64,000 bases of DNA, taken from positions 37,352 to 101,351 of the forward strand of contig NZ_JAAHHW010000021.1 in assembly GCF_010692325.1 (NCBI RefSeq). The letters run 5' to 3'. Positions 1-8,777 of this stretch are shown here, one piece after another. The first letter of the stretch is position 1. Every line of letters begins with the position of its first letter. The stretch comes from Moorena sp. SIO3I8. Its GTDB lineage: Bacteria > Cyanobacteriota > Cyanobacteriia > Cyanobacteriales > Coleofasciculaceae. A program made the position numbers and the translations under genes. The notes below the pieces were generated by a model, which made no database searches, was not told where the DNA came from, and saw nothing but the letters and a program-made list of their open reading frames with translations.

Positions 1-2
1 CG

Positions 3-2105
3 GTGAAATTGTGGACGCGAGAGGGGGAATTGGTAGATACCTTGAGTGGGCATCAGTCTTCGGGTTATCGTTTTTTCTACAGCCCGGATGGAAAAGACCT
101 CACTTATGTTAGTGGTGTAATCTTCAGCCCCGATGGAAAACACCTGGCTTCTTCTAGTTTGGACAAGACGGTGAAATTGTGGACAGTCGAGGGGGATTTG
201 GTGGAAACCTTGAGTGGGCATCACTCTGGGGTCACAGATGTCACCTTCAGCCGAGATGGTAAATATCTCGCTTCTGCTAGTAGGGACAAGACCGTGAAAT
301 TGTGGACGCAAGAGGGCAAATTGCTGCACACCTTCACTGGCCATCAAAGTTCGGTCAATCATGTCACCTTCAGTCCGGATGGTCAATACCTGGCTTCTTC
401 TAGTTTGGACAATACCGTGAAATTGTGGACAGCAGAGGGGGAATTGGTTGAAACCTTGAGGGGGCATCAGCTTTTTGTCAATCATGTAATCTTCAGCCAA
501 GATGGAAAATACCTGGCTTCTGCTAGTTGGGACAATACCGTGAAATTGTGGACTGCCGAGGGGGAATTGGTTGAAACCTTGAGTGGGCATCAGGGTTCGG
601 TCAATCATGTCACCTTCAGTCCGGATGGTCAATACCTCGCTTCTGCAAGTAGTGACAATACCGTGAAATTGTGGACAGCAGAGGGGGAATTGGTTGAAAC
701 CTTGAGGGGGCATCAGGATAAGGTCACAGATGTAATCTTCAGCCGAGATGGAAAATACCTGGCTTCTGCTAGTAGTGACAGTACGGTGAAATTGTGGACT
801 GCCGAGGGGAAATTGGTGGACACCTTGAGGGGGCATCAGGGTGAAGTCACAGATGTAACCTTGAGTCGAGATGGTCAATACCTCGCTTCTGCTAGTTATG
901 ACAAGACGGTGAAATTGTGGACTGCCGAGGGGGAATTGGTTGAAACCTTGAGGGGGCATCAGGGTGAAGTCACAGATGTAACCTTCAGCCGAGATGGTAA
1001 ATATCTCGCTTCTGCAAGTAGTGACAAGACGGTGAAATTGTGGACTGCCGAGGGGGAATTGGTTGGAACCTTGAGGGGGCATCAGGGTGAAGTCACAGAT
1101 GTAACCTTCAGTCGAGATGGTCAATACCTCGCTTCTGCAAGTAGTGACAATACCGTGAAATTGTGGAACTTTAACCGAGATGAACTCCTCAAACACGCTT
1201 GTAAAGGGGTGAATGACTACCTAAAAAATAACCCTGATGTCAGTGATAAGGAGCGTTCTCTTTGTGGGGTGGAAGCTTCAGCAACAGTTTTCCTTTTACA
1301 AGGAGATAAATTAGCAGATAATGGTAAGATTGATGAGGCTATTACTAAGTTTAAAAAAGCCTTAGAACTTGACCCCAGTTTAGAGTTTGACTCTCACACA
1401 AGAGCGAGAAAAATTGCAGCACTATTTTTTGTTAGAGAAGGGGAAAGATTAGCAGAATGGAATGGTAAGATTAATGAGGCGATTTCTAAGTTTGAAAAAG
1501 CCTTAGAACTTAACCCCAGTTTAGAGTTTGACTCTCAGACAAGAGCGAGAAAACTTGCAGCAAAATTTTGGGTTAGAGAAGGGGAAAGATTAGCAGCATT
1601 GAATGGTAAGATTAATGAGGCGATTTCTAAGTTTGAAAAAGCCTTAGAACTTGACCCTAGTTTAGAGTTTGACTCTCAGACAAGAGCAAGAAAACTTGCA
1701 GCAAAATTTTTTGTTAGTGAAGGGGAAGAATTAGCAGCTCAAGGTAAAGTTGATGAGGCATTATCAAGCTACAACAAAGCTCAAGAACTAGATCCTAATT
1801 TAGAAATTTCTGCCAATTCTTGGAATGCACTCTGTTGGGATGGTAGCCTGTATAACCAAGCTGATAAAGTAATGTTTGCCTGTGAAAAAGCTGTTGAACT
1901 CGCACCAGATGAAGGATATATACAGGATAGTCGGGGTTTAGCTAGGGCGTTAACGGGTAATATTAAAGGTGCGATTGAAGACTTTGAGGTGTTTATCACC
2001 TGGACAGATAATCAGAAAATGAAAGCACAACGACAGGGTTGGGTTGACGCTCTCAAGAAAGGTGAAAATCCTTTTACAACAGAGGTGTTAGAAAGTTTAC
2101 GGTAA
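3..2105 (+). CDS. WD40-repeat protein with C-terminal TPRs (5' end outside window)
   Basis: The reading frame is open from the window edge, so the true start lies upstream. About nine WD40 blades of roughly 41 residues are visible in residues 1-390. They have the pattern GHQ..V..V.FS.DG..LASAS.D.TVKLW, and neighbouring copies are almost identical, which indicates recent internal duplication. A linker (DELLKHACKGVNDYLKNNP, ending in LCG) follows. Then come four or five TPR-like units with the core EAI.KF.KALELDPSLEFDS. WD40 and TPR modules are protein-interaction scaffolds, and no catalytic domain is visible in this part. In cyanobacteria such C-termini often belong to STAND NTPases or kinases whose N-terminus would be off the window. 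The linker is shared with the STAND protein at 18.1-22.9 kb. Confidence 0.85.
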   Translation: MKLWTREGELVDTLSGHQSSGYRFFYSPDGKDLTYVSGVIFSPDGKHLASSSLDKTVKLWTVEGDLVETLSGHHSGVTDVTFSRDGKYLASASRDKTVKLWTQEGKLLHTFTGHQSSVNHVTFSPDGQYLASSSLDNTVKLWTAEGELVETLRGHQLFVNHVIFSQDGKYLASASWDNTVKLWTAEGELVETLSGHQGSVNHVTFSPDGQYLASASSDNTVKLWTAEGELVETLRGHQDKVTDVIFSRDGKYLASASSDSTVKLWTAEGKLVDTLRGHQGEVTDVTLSRDGQYLASASYDKTVKLWTAEGELVETLRGHQGEVTDVTFSRDGKYLASASSDKTVKLWTAEGELVGTLRGHQGEVTDVTFSRDGQYLASASSDNTVKLWNFNRDELLKHACKGVNDYLKNNPDVSDKERSLCGVEASATVFLLQGDKLADNGKIDEAITKFKKALELDPSLEFDSHTRARKIAALFFVREGERLAEWNGKINEAISKFEKALELNPSLEFDSQTRARKLAAKFWVREGERLAALNGKINEAISKFEKALELDPSLEFDSQTRARKLAAKFFVSEGEELAAQGKVDEALSSYNKAQELDPNLEISANSWNALCWDGSLYNQADKVMFACEKAVELAPDEGYIQDSRGLARALTGNIKGAIEDFEVFITWTDNQKMKAQRQGWVDALKKGENPFTTEVLESLR

Positions 2106-2234
2106 TAGTAAGCGGTCAGTGGTCAGCAGTCAGCGGTCAGCGGTCAGCTATCAGCCGTCAGCTTATGCGCTATGGACATGCTTAGAGTTAGGTCGTCCCA
2201 GCGTCGAAGCCTGTGCCACGAAAATATTGATAAC

Positions 2235-2500
2235 GGGCATCTTGGTGGAATGGGCATCTTGGTGGAATGGGCATCTTGGTGGAACTGGCATCTTGGTGGA
2301 ATGGGCATCTTGGTGGAATGGGCATCTTGGTGGAATGGGCATCTTGGTGGAACTGGCATCTTGGTGGAATGGGCATCTTGGTGGAATGGGCATCTTGGTG
2401 GAATGGGCATCTTGGTGGAACTGGCATCTTGGTGGAATGGGCATCTTGGTGGAATGGGCATCTTGGTGGAATGGGCATCTTGGTGGAACTGGCATCTTGC
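2235..2500. repeat. 17-bp minisatellite (GGGCATCTTGGTGGAAT type)
   Basis: About 15 units of 17 bp run head to tail, alternating between a GAATGGGCATC and a GAACTGGCATC variant. The period is not a multiple of three, so all frames on both strands stay open by composition; I do not read these as genes. The same 17-bp core recurs at 62.1-62.3 kb. The flank 2506-2640 holds two copies of a GGGCAGGATGCCCACTC palindrome-like unit and CCCCACT heptamer debris. There is no gene between 2106 and 2688. Confidence 0.9.
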
Positions 2501-2688
2501 CAGTTTCATGCTTATTTTGGGGCGGGCAGGATGCCCACTCTACTGTTATTGATCCGGCGGGCAGGATGCCCACTCTACTGCTATTCATTCTTTTCCCGAT
2601 TCCCGACTCCCCACTCCCCACTCCCCACTCCCCAAAATCACAAAACCCCGCAAAGATAAAACCTTGCAGGGCTTCGCGATATTCTATT

Positions 2689-3008
2689 TGGTGGCGGGAG
2701 GCGGATTTGAACCACCGACCTTCGGGTTATGCGTACCAACTACAACTTTCGTTGCCTGGATCTTCCAGTTTGTGGTCTGGACTGTCCCTTCACCCTCGCC
2801 TTAAACGTTAGGGTGCCTGCCTAACCAGTCTCTACACCTTCTCCTTTTCGGAGCTTGGCTCGGGATTACCTCGCTACAGGCTTCCCCGAATTTGACAGGT
2901 AAACACACGGAGATTTATCTTCGTGCCGCCCATGCTCAAGCTCGCTATTAAGCGTCTAGCTAACTTGATTGTTGAGCCCGACGAGCTACCAGGCTGCTCT
3001 ATCCCGCG
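2689..3008 (-). tRNA. Initiator tRNA-fMet(CAU) interrupted by a group I intron
   Basis: Read on the minus strand, the exons are 3008-2975 (34 nt) and 2731-2689 (43 nt). Spliced together they give a full cloverleaf. The acceptor stem has a C1-C72 mismatch, and the anticodon stem has three consecutive G-C pairs (GGG/CCC); both are hallmarks of initiator tRNA. The anticodon CAU sits in loop CUCAUAA, the T arm is GGTGG-TTCAAAT-CCGCC, and CCA is encoded at 2689-2691. The intron falls in the anticodon loop between U33 and C34. Initiator-tRNA group I introns are established in some cyanobacteria. Its product starts translation, so splicing is essential unless another fMet gene exists elsewhere. Confidence 0.93.
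2732..2974 (-). ncRNA. Group I intron in tRNA-fMet, 243 nt
   Basis: The boundaries follow the group I rule: the upstream exon ends in U and the intron ends in G. A CA dinucleotide is repeated at both junctions, so the rule is what fixes the site. Core motifs resemble those of cyanobacterial tRNA introns: GGGACAGUCCAGACC (P3/P7 region) at 2788-2774, and AAUUCGGGGAAGCC with GGUAAUCCCGAGCC (P4-P6) in the 5' half. It has no internal ORF, so no homing endonuclease. The subgroup is probably IC3, as in other bacterial tRNA introns; that part is inferred. Confidence 0.88.
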
Positions 3009-3091
3009 TCGTCTTTTTAACTATAACACCTAATTTCCAAATGTGGCAAGGGGAAATGGGAAATTTCTGAAATTAATTCTATCAGTGCTCT

Positions 3092-3236
3092 GGGAGTAGG
3101 GAGTAGGGAGTAGGGAGTAGGGAGTAGGGAATCGGGAATCGGGAGTCGGGAGTCGGGAAAATACAAGCGGGGTGTGGGGAGTAGGGAGTAGGGAATCGGG
3201 AATCGGGAGTCGGGAGTCGGGAATCGGGAATCGGGA
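3092..3236. repeat. Heptanucleotide tandem repeats (GGGAGTA, GGGAATC, GGGAGTC)
   Basis: Three seven-base words, each starting GGGA, are arrayed in blocks: GGGAGTA runs, then GGGAATC and GGGAGTC, a short AAATACAAGC spacer, and the same series again. This matches the short tandemly repeated repetitive sequences known from filamentous cyanobacteria. The rest of the gap between the tRNA and the asparaginase gene (3009-3457) holds CTCCCTG heptamers near 3376-3405 and no gene. Confidence 0.9.
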
Positions 3237-3457
3237 AAATACAAGCTCGGAGCTATTGGCCCTATTGCTAGCATGCCTATTGCCTTTTTTGCCAATTCCC
3301 ATATTGACAACCGAGATACAAAAGCTATACAGCGTTTTTCATAACTATCTTCCCACTTCCGACTTCCCTCTTACCTGCTCCCTGCTCCCTGCTCCCTGCT
3401 CCCTAAAACCCAAGAATTTGTACCTGACCGAATTGAAAACCGCTATAAGCTCACCTC

Positions 3458-4411
3458 TTAAGGCATAGATAACTCACCAACCACTTCTAAACGTTTGTAT
3501 TTACTGAGATTAATAAACATCGACTCCAAGGTATCTGCCACCGAAGGAGTAATCCAAGCCATTTGCTTAAGTAGGGCAATGGCTGCAGCATACTTAGCAG
3601 ATTTTGCGCCATCGAGGACTTTAATGGCTAGACCCATATTCTGCCCAACGCGACCGATACATTGAACCCCTTGTGCTCCCGATTTACTGACCAGTTCCCC
3701 TTCGGATAATCGCATCAGTTCTGTATCAAATCCCCCATCCCCGGACACCATCTGGGGATGACTGATCATGGCGCGGACAATACGCTCCATGGCCAGATTA
3801 TTACCAGAAGAGAGCAGAGCGTACAATAATGCCATTTGCCGTAGCTGTAAAAAATAAGTCGGAGCGCCACAGTCGTCGTGAGCGAGAATTAACTCTTGCT
3901 CCGGCATCTGTAGCAGCTCCGCTACTTGGCTTAAGATTAACATTTGCACGGGATGATTATACTCCAAATAGCTCTTGATTAGCCACTGCCTTTGTTGACA
4001 AACAGCCAACATTCCAGCATGTTTACCAGAACAGCAATGCTGGAGTGAGCTTTCCTGGCCTGGGGGAATGGGACACTGTAGTGCTGATGGGTCAACATCA
4101 CAGCGCCAAAGAATATTAAAGACCTGCCTTACCTGCTCCATCGTGCCGTGATGGGAACTACACATAATAGCCAAGTCTCGGTCCGTGAGATTGTAACGCT
4201 CAAGGGTACCTGTGGTAGTGACCGCTAAGGCTTGGAAAGGTTTGAGTGCAGAGCGAATAAATGTTGAGGTTTCTGGGTTACCCGCAACATATAACATCCG
4301 TCCCCGGTCATCACAAACAACCGCTTGAGCTGAATGAACTGATTCGATAATGCCTTCCCGTAGTAAACGGACTTCTAAGGCTCGTGTTTGAGTACGTTTT
4401 CCCCTGGTCAT
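3458..4411 (-). CDS. L-asparaginase II family protein
   Basis: At 317 residues it matches the length of the asparaginase II family (PF06089), which hydrolyses L-asparagine to aspartate and ammonia. Visible signatures are RSALKPFQALAV near residue 53, CSSHHGT near 84, CCSGKHAGMLA near 126, a DDCGAPTYFL segment near 178 and a GDGGFDTELM segment near 235. It has no signal peptide, so it is probably cytoplasmic. It is the last gene of a leftward cluster: its ATG lies 45 bp after the CGLD27-like gene, downstream of rsfS. The family is distinct from classical AnsA/AnsB, and the substrate is inferred from the family. Confidence 0.85.
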   Translation of the reverse strand: MTRGKRTQTRALEVRLLREGIIESVHSAQAVVCDDRGRMLYVAGNPETSTFIRSALKPFQALAVTTTGTLERYNLTDRDLAIMCSSHHGTMEQVRQVFNILWRCDVDPSALQCPIPPGQESSLQHCCSGKHAGMLAVCQQRQWLIKSYLEYNHPVQMLILSQVAELLQMPEQELILAHDDCGAPTYFLQLRQMALLYALLSSGNNLAMERIVRAMISHPQMVSGDGGFDTELMRLSEGELVSKSGAQGVQCIGRVGQNMGLAIKVLDGAKSAKYAAAIALLKQMAWITPSVADTLESMFINLSKYKRLEVVGELSMP

Positions 4412-4456
4412 GGATTAGACTTAAAGCTACCCTATAGCTTAGTTGGAGCAATCGAG

Positions 4457-4963
4457 CTAGGTGGCTGATAACACATGCCAAATTATGTTGCCACCAATCA
4501 CGACTATAATCAAAAATCCGAACGTCCAGTGTAAACGTCGCAAAATTGGTTGGAGTTCATAAGAAACAATTAAGCGATCGCGAGCCAAAATTTCTGGAGT
4601 TTTTGTCCAGGTTTGACCGTCATACCAGCCTGACTCCTCGTAGACTATGGTTTCTCTGATCAAGCGATCGCCTACATAGAACCAACCCAGGTATAACCGC
4701 AGCAAAGTTAAAATCAAGAAGATACTTGCTCCTGCTCCACCACAGAGCAGAAACTTGATTATAGCTTTTTGGGGTGGAAAACTCACGGCTGCTATCGGCC
4801 CTGAAATCAGCCAGCTCAACCCCCAAACCCACGCCAGCTTGATCACATAATTTGGTAGTTCCAGCCTTGCCCAGTTAAAAAACCAAGATTCTTTTAGTTC
4901 TTGGTATTCATTTATGGGTTGCTGCTCTTCTGGAACAGGACATACATAAACAGGAGATTTCAT
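4457..4963 (-). CDS. CGLD27-family (DUF1230) membrane protein
   Basis: The protein has 168 residues when started at MKSPVYVCPVPEEQQP. I prefer this ATG because CGLD27 homologues begin with a short CPVP.EQ.P motif, and it lies 25 bp after the rsfS stop. The upstream extension would overlap rsfS. The motif is followed by ELKESWFFNW and then about three hydrophobic segments (near residues 40-60, 70-95 and 145-165). The family is conserved in cyanobacteria and green plastids and is linked to chloroplast function. The molecular role is not established. Confidence 0.85.
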   Translation of the reverse strand: MKSPVYVCPVPEEQQPINEYQELKESWFFNWARLELPNYVIKLAWVWGLSWLISGPIAAVSFPPQKAIIKFLLCGGAGASIFLILTLLRLYLGWFYVGDRLIRETIVYEESGWYDGQTWTKTPEILARDRLIVSYELQPILRRLHWTFGFLIIVVIGGNIIWHVLSAT

Positions 4964-4988
4964 GATTATTCTTTTGTGAGTGCTGCAA

Positions 4989-5396
4989 TTAGGATGCCTG
5001 AAACTCAATCTGCTCCGCGTGGCCCCAGAATGCTTCGAGATTATAGAACTTCCGTTCTTCAGGCAGCAAGATATGGACAATCACGTCACCGTAATCTTGA
5101 AGTATCCAGATTCCCTCTGCTTTTCCTGCTGTTCGCACAGGTAAACGGTTCCATGCCTCTTCTACTTGCTGTTCAATCGACTGAGAGATTGCCCTGACCT
5201 GTACCCTAGAAAACCCGGTCACAATTACAAAGTAATCTGTGATGTACGATACCTCTGACACCGACAGAATCACAATATCTGCACCCTTGCGGTCATCTGC
5301 TGCTTGAGCAACGGTTAGTGCTAACCCATAGCTAGCATCCTGGTGTTCGGTATCAGGGGTTACTAAGGTGGAGGGCTTATTATTTTGATCTCTCAT
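4989..5396 (-). CDS. rsfS: Ribosomal silencing factor RsfS (Iojap family)
   Basis: This 135-residue protein carries the Iojap/RsfS fold: a [25 protein letters not shown] stretch, broken here into [14 protein letters not shown] and [11 protein letters not shown], then [29 protein letters not shown] at the C-terminus. RsfS binds ribosomal protein uL14 on the large subunit and blocks subunit joining under nutrient limitation. The gene follows yqeK and precedes the CGLD27-like gene on the same strand. A yqeK-rsfS pairing is common in bacteria, which supports both calls. The first 25 residues are a poorly conserved extension. Confidence 0.95.
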   Translation of the reverse strand: MRDQNNKPSTLVTPDTEHQDASYGLALTVAQAADDRKGADIVILSVSEVSYITDYFVIVTGFSRVQVRAISQSIEQQVEEAWNRLPVRTAGKAEGIWILQDYGDVIVHILLPEERKFYNLEAFWGHAEQIEFQAS

Positions 5397-5564
5397 TAAG
5401 CGTTTGATTCCTCGCTCTACAAAACAATCTGTTCTAATAGTAATTAAGTTTTCTTGTGGTTAATCACTTGCTGTACAATTCTTTTCATTTCTTTTCGTTG
5501 CTTCTTCATTTGATACTCACACTGCTATTGACGAAACGTTCCTGAAAGCTAGGCACATGGGACT

Positions 5565-6179
5565 TTAGGCATTTACACAATCTGTCTTACAGTCTCTTTT
5601 AGCTGTTGTCTTCCTGGACATCTGTTGCGCCCAGTTTCGAGTCAATATCATACGTTTGTGAATGGGACGAGGACTCTCTAGCAGGAATTTTAACGAGTAG
5701 TCACAGGCTAACCAAACAGTCTTGTATAGGTCTTGCTTAGAGAGATTTCGTAAGGTTTGTAAATCCGGTGTCTCACCACGACCTGGCTCAATCGTATCAG
5801 CAATAAACACCACACAACTGAGGGGTGTCATCCCCTCACGTCCTAAAGTATGAAGAGCGATCGCTTGCAATACTGCTTCATCTTTGACTCCAAATTGCTC
5901 TTGGGCAACAATAGCACTGACATCTGCATGCAATAAGTGAGGCGCGGCTTCACAGACTGGATCGACTTCTATGGCATTATCTCTAGCCATTTGCAACAAG
6001 CGCTCAGGCTTAAAGCATTTGGCTAGGTCGTGCAACAACCCTGCTTGAGCTGCCTGCTGAGCATTGATATGATGAAGCTCAGCGAGTTCAACGGACATTT
6101 GTTCAACTCGCAATATATGCTGTAGCCGAGAAGACGGCACATTATCTGCTAACCAGGTTAACACCTGATCACGCATCAC
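5565..6179 (-). CDS. yqeK: YqeK-like HD-domain Ap4A hydrolase
   Basis: The 204-residue protein has the HD-superfamily pattern. A first histidine lies in SRLQHILRVEQMS, an HD pair in AGLLHDLAKCFKPE near residue 50, a further His in CEAAPHLLHADVSA, and an Asp in CVVFIADTIEPGR. YqeK proteins are symmetrical dinucleoside-tetraphosphate hydrolases that split Ap4A into two ADP with iron bound at the HD site. It lies 168 bp upstream of rsfS on the same strand, an arrangement common in bacteria. The product is cytoplasmic. Confidence 0.88.
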   Translation of the reverse strand: MMRDQVLTWLADNVPSSRLQHILRVEQMSVELAELHHINAQQAAQAGLLHDLAKCFKPERLLQMARDNAIEVDPVCEAAPHLLHADVSAIVAQEQFGVKDEAVLQAIALHTLGREGMTPLSCVVFIADTIEPGRGETPDLQTLRNLSKQDLYKTVWLACDYSLKFLLESPRPIHKRMILTRNWAQQMSRKTTAKRDCKTDCVNA

Positions 6180-6569
6180 CTTAAAAAGCTCCTAAGACAT
6201 GTAATTGGTAACAGTCGCTAATTCTTTTTTTAATAAAAATTTAACAACTTTTTTTAAGCTAGCGGACACTAATCGATATTTCTATTAAAACATTTTCTCA
6301 AGACTTTAGCAAGAAAATGTTAAAGGAAAGGGAGTAGGGAGTAGGGAGTAGGGAGTAGGGAGTAGGGAGTAGGGAGTAGGGAGTTGTGGAATGAGCATCT
6401 TGCCCGTTCCAATTTTCAGGCGGGCAGGATGCCCACCCCACTCATATTCATTCCGCCCCTCAGCAATGCCTGATAGCTGACGGCTGATAGCTGAATGCTT
6501 ACGAAAAATTCTCACAATTGATTTAGGATTGCTATAGTAATCATTTAAGATTGCTATAGCAATAAAACC
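6180..6569. other. Intergenic region with heptamer tract
   Basis: The stretch contains poly-T/A-rich sequence at 6220-6265, eight GGGAGTA heptamers at 6330-6384, a GGGCAGGATGCCC unit near 6421 and TAGCTGA heptamer debris near 6473. ATTGCTATAG is repeated near 6528 and 6550. I see no gene. Confidence 0.7.
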
Positions 6570-7661
6570 TTAGCCATCAGCTAAATCGGGAAACACTTCT
6601 CGGACTGCTGGATGAACCAACTGGTGATTCTGGACATTAACGCCCTTGGCTAGAGCGGGATTATTTTCCAGAGTGCTCAACCCCTGATTGGCCAGACTGA
6701 GTACGTAGGGGAAAGTACTATTGTTTAGAGCCACAGCTGATGTACAGGGAACAGCTCCAGGCATATTAGGCACCCCATAGTGAACGACACCCTCCTCGAT
6801 ATAAATGGGATTGGTATGGGATGTGGGTCGTAATGTTTCAATACAGCCTCCCTGATCCACAGCAACATCTACAATCACTGAGCCAGTAACCATTTGTTTG
6901 ACCAGAGAGCGCGGGACTAAAATGGGAGCACGACGACCAGGGACTAACACTGCCCCAATCAACAGGTCAGCATCAGTAACAGCCGCTTCAATTTCTGCTG
7001 AATTGCTGTAGAGGAGTTCAATTCTTGAGCCAAAGATAGTTTCTAAATAACTCAACCGTTGAACATTAATATCAAAAATCTGTACTCTCGCTCCCATCCC
7101 CACAGCGATTTTGGCGGCTTCTGTACCGACAACTCCGCCACCAAGAATTACCACCTTACCTGGTTTAACTCCGGGAATACCGCCTAACAGCACCCCTCTT
7201 CCCCCCTGCTGACGCTCCAGAAATCTGGCTCCAAATTGTACGGAAAGACGACCAGCAATAATGCTCATCGGGGTTAGCAGCGGTAGGGTGTGGTCTGGGA
7301 GTTCTACTGTTTCATATGCGATCGCAATCACCCCCGATTGCAGCAACTGCTCGGTTAAAGGGCGGTCAGCGGCTAAGTGTAGATAAGTAAACAACAGCTG
7401 TCCTTTTTGAAGCAAGGGATACTCTGGCGCTAGGGGTTCTTTGACTTTGACTACTAGTTCCCGATTCCAAGCCTCAGCCGCGTCTAAGACAATTTTGGCT
7501 CCCTGACGCTGATAGTCTTCATCGGTAAAGCCAGCACCAGTGCCAGCATTAGTTTCAATGAAAACTGTATGACCCGCTTCTTGTAAAACCCTGACACTAC
7601 TGGGGGTTAATCCCACACGAAATTCCTGATCTTTCGTTTCTTTGGGAACACCTATTTCCAT
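6570..7661 (-). CDS. ald: Alanine dehydrogenase
   Basis: The 363-residue protein starts MEIGVPKETKDQEFRVGLTP, the standard Ald N-terminus. The substrate-binding lysine lies in ELVVKVKEP (near 74) and the catalytic histidine in LFTYLHLAADR (near 95). The NAD-binding glycine-rich loop is VVILGGGVVGTEAAKIA (near 171). Length and motifs match L-alanine dehydrogenase, which interconverts L-alanine with pyruvate, ammonia and NADH in the cytoplasm. It stands alone on the minus strand with no obvious operon partner. Confidence 0.95.
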   Translation of the reverse strand: MEIGVPKETKDQEFRVGLTPSSVRVLQEAGHTVFIETNAGTGAGFTDEDYQRQGAKIVLDAAEAWNRELVVKVKEPLAPEYPLLQKGQLLFTYLHLAADRPLTEQLLQSGVIAIAYETVELPDHTLPLLTPMSIIAGRLSVQFGARFLERQQGGRGVLLGGIPGVKPGKVVILGGGVVGTEAAKIAVGMGARVQIFDINVQRLSYLETIFGSRIELLYSNSAEIEAAVTDADLLIGAVLVPGRRAPILVPRSLVKQMVTGSVIVDVAVDQGGCIETLRPTSHTNPIYIEEGVVHYGVPNMPGAVPCTSAVALNNSTFPYVLSLANQGLSTLENNPALAKGVNVQNHQLVHPAVREVFPDLADG

Positions 7662-7782
7662 GCTTTTACCTCTTTAGCGTACTGGTGCTGTATTTAAATA
7701 TGATCTAAATGTTAAAATTAGTAAAGTTAACAAAACTCGCGGAATTCCCCACCCTCTTCCAGGGTGTTGAAGTTACCGTAAG

Positions 7783-7899
7783 GATAGGGTCGCCTTTATG
7801 GTTAGTCGGCTATGCATAAAAGAGGTGCGACCCGTGGCGAATTTAATTACGGGTCAAGCGCACCTTTGGTTAAAACTTTTTGATTAAGGCGACCCTATC
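7783..7899. repeat. Nested inverted-repeat element (MITE-like)
   Basis: Outer arms GATAGGGTCGCCTT (7783-7796) and AAGGCGACCCTATC (7886-7899) are perfect inverted repeats. Inside them lies AGGTGCG at 7823-7829 paired with CGCACCT at 7859-7865, enclosing ACCCGT/ACGGGT. The unit has no ORF. The inner arms match an element at 48.3 kb. It could be a non-autonomous insertion or a folded RNA. The rest of 7662-8055 shows no gene. Confidence 0.6.
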
Positions 7900-8055
7900 T
7901 ATCGGTTTCGTCTCTAGGATGGATAGCGAGACGACAACTTTTGATGACAAATCATCACGGTTCATGTTAGAATAAAGATGGTTGCTGACCCGCCTGACTG
8001 ACTAAAAGGCTACCTTACAAATGGTCTAATATCCTATCAGTTTTTAGGCCATTAG

Positions 8056-8296
8056 GTGTACAAAGTACTAGCAGAGCTCAGGGAAGAGACTTGCCCCGGC
8101 TGGTTAGCCATAGTGCTGTAATTCCAAGGTGAGTCTGTCGAGTAAACTATACGTCTGCGGAAGGCGGATGTCTGCCTGTGGACGCTGAGTAAGACCGTAT
8201 TGCAGCTTGCTGTTTGAGGCATCGGCGGATGAAACGGGAAACCCGAAAGACGAATAAGACCGTCCCTGATTGAGTTGAGAATGCGAGCAATCCCAT
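8056..8296 (+). ncRNA. Putative structured RNA, possibly HEARO/IscB-type omega RNA without its ORF
   Basis: About 240 bp without a credible ORF contain stable-looking hairpins. GGCGGA with UCUGCC (8163-8176) sits inside ACGUCUGC/GUGGACGC, and CGGGAAACCCG lies near 8237. Purine-rich linkers such as GAUGAAACGGG and CGAAAGACGAAUAAGACCGUCC lie between them. From memory this layout, including CCCCGGCUGG.UAGCC near the 5' end, resembles the HEARO RNA that guides IscB nucleases in cyanobacteria. No iscB follows, and ORF-less HEARO copies are known. The assignment is inference; a covariance-model search would settle it. Confidence 0.35.
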
Positions 8297-8328
8297 GGCC
8301 GTAGGCCACGCTACGCGAACGCATTCTC
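8277..8328. repeat. Dispersed palindromic repeat flanked by GAGAATGCG/CGCATTCTC arms
   Basis: A copy of the dispersed GGCCGTAGGCCACGCTACGC palindrome lies at about 8296-8320. It is bracketed by perfect 9-bp inverted arms GAGAATGCG (8277-8285) and CGCATTCTC (8320-8328), so the whole unit can fold as one hairpin. It lies at the 3' edge of the putative RNA. Confidence 0.65.
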
Positions 8329-8387
8329 AGCGAAGCAGGCTAGGGTACTTCACGTAACTCTACTATAGCTTGGCAACTTTTATCACT

Positions 8388-8558
8388 ATGACGCAACCCC
8401 AACCCTCTAAAGTCCCTCAACTCCAGTCACCTAAGTTTGGGTTTAATGATTACGCAGAACGCTTGAATGGTAGAGCTGCCATGATTGGTTTTATTTTGAC
8501 TCTGGCAATTGAATACTTTACTGGTCAAGACTTATTAACCTGGTTAGGCTTACAGTAG
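8388..8558 (+). CDS. High-light-inducible protein (HLIP/Scp, one-helix CAB-like)
   Basis: This is a 56-residue protein from the ATG at 8388; an upstream TTG at 8370 is less likely. It carries the chlorophyll-binding signature FGFNDYAERLNGRAAMIGF, with the ExxNxR motif as ERLNGR, followed by one membrane helix (ILTLAIEYFTG). The C-terminus QDLLTWLGLQ is typical. HLIPs sit in the thylakoid membrane, bind chlorophyll and carotenoid and protect photosystem assembly under strong light. It is a single-gene unit, and the putative structured RNA lies about 90 bp upstream. Confidence 0.93.
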   Translation: MTQPQPSKVPQLQSPKFGFNDYAERLNGRAAMIGFILTLAIEYFTGQDLLTWLGLQ

Positions 8559-8777
8559 AACTAGTCCCAGAGTCAGTCAGTGGGAGAGTCGGTCAGTAGG
8601 AAAGTCGCTGAAGCTACTGGCCTGCTCCTGTAAGCGCTTTCAAGAATAACTGCTGCCATAGTTCCCAGGATTGGCAAAATTAATCTTGAACTTCCCGGTT
8701 GCTCTGGGGTTAGTGAACAGTAACTAAAAGTGCCACAGATTATCTCAAAGTCTATGATTGTTTGGTAGACTTAAGTC

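Noticed and set aside
2119..2811. Long open frames on both strands over 2.1-2.8 kb
   Set aside because: They are produced by the 17-bp minisatellite and run into the tRNA gene. They have no start context or domain.
2732..2974. Group II intron or homing endonuclease within the tRNA
   Set aside because: At 243 nt it is too short, has no ORF and shows group I rather than group II boundary sequences.
3092..3236. Heptamer arrays as CRISPR
   Set aside because: Units are seven bases with no unique spacers, and no cas genes lie in the window.
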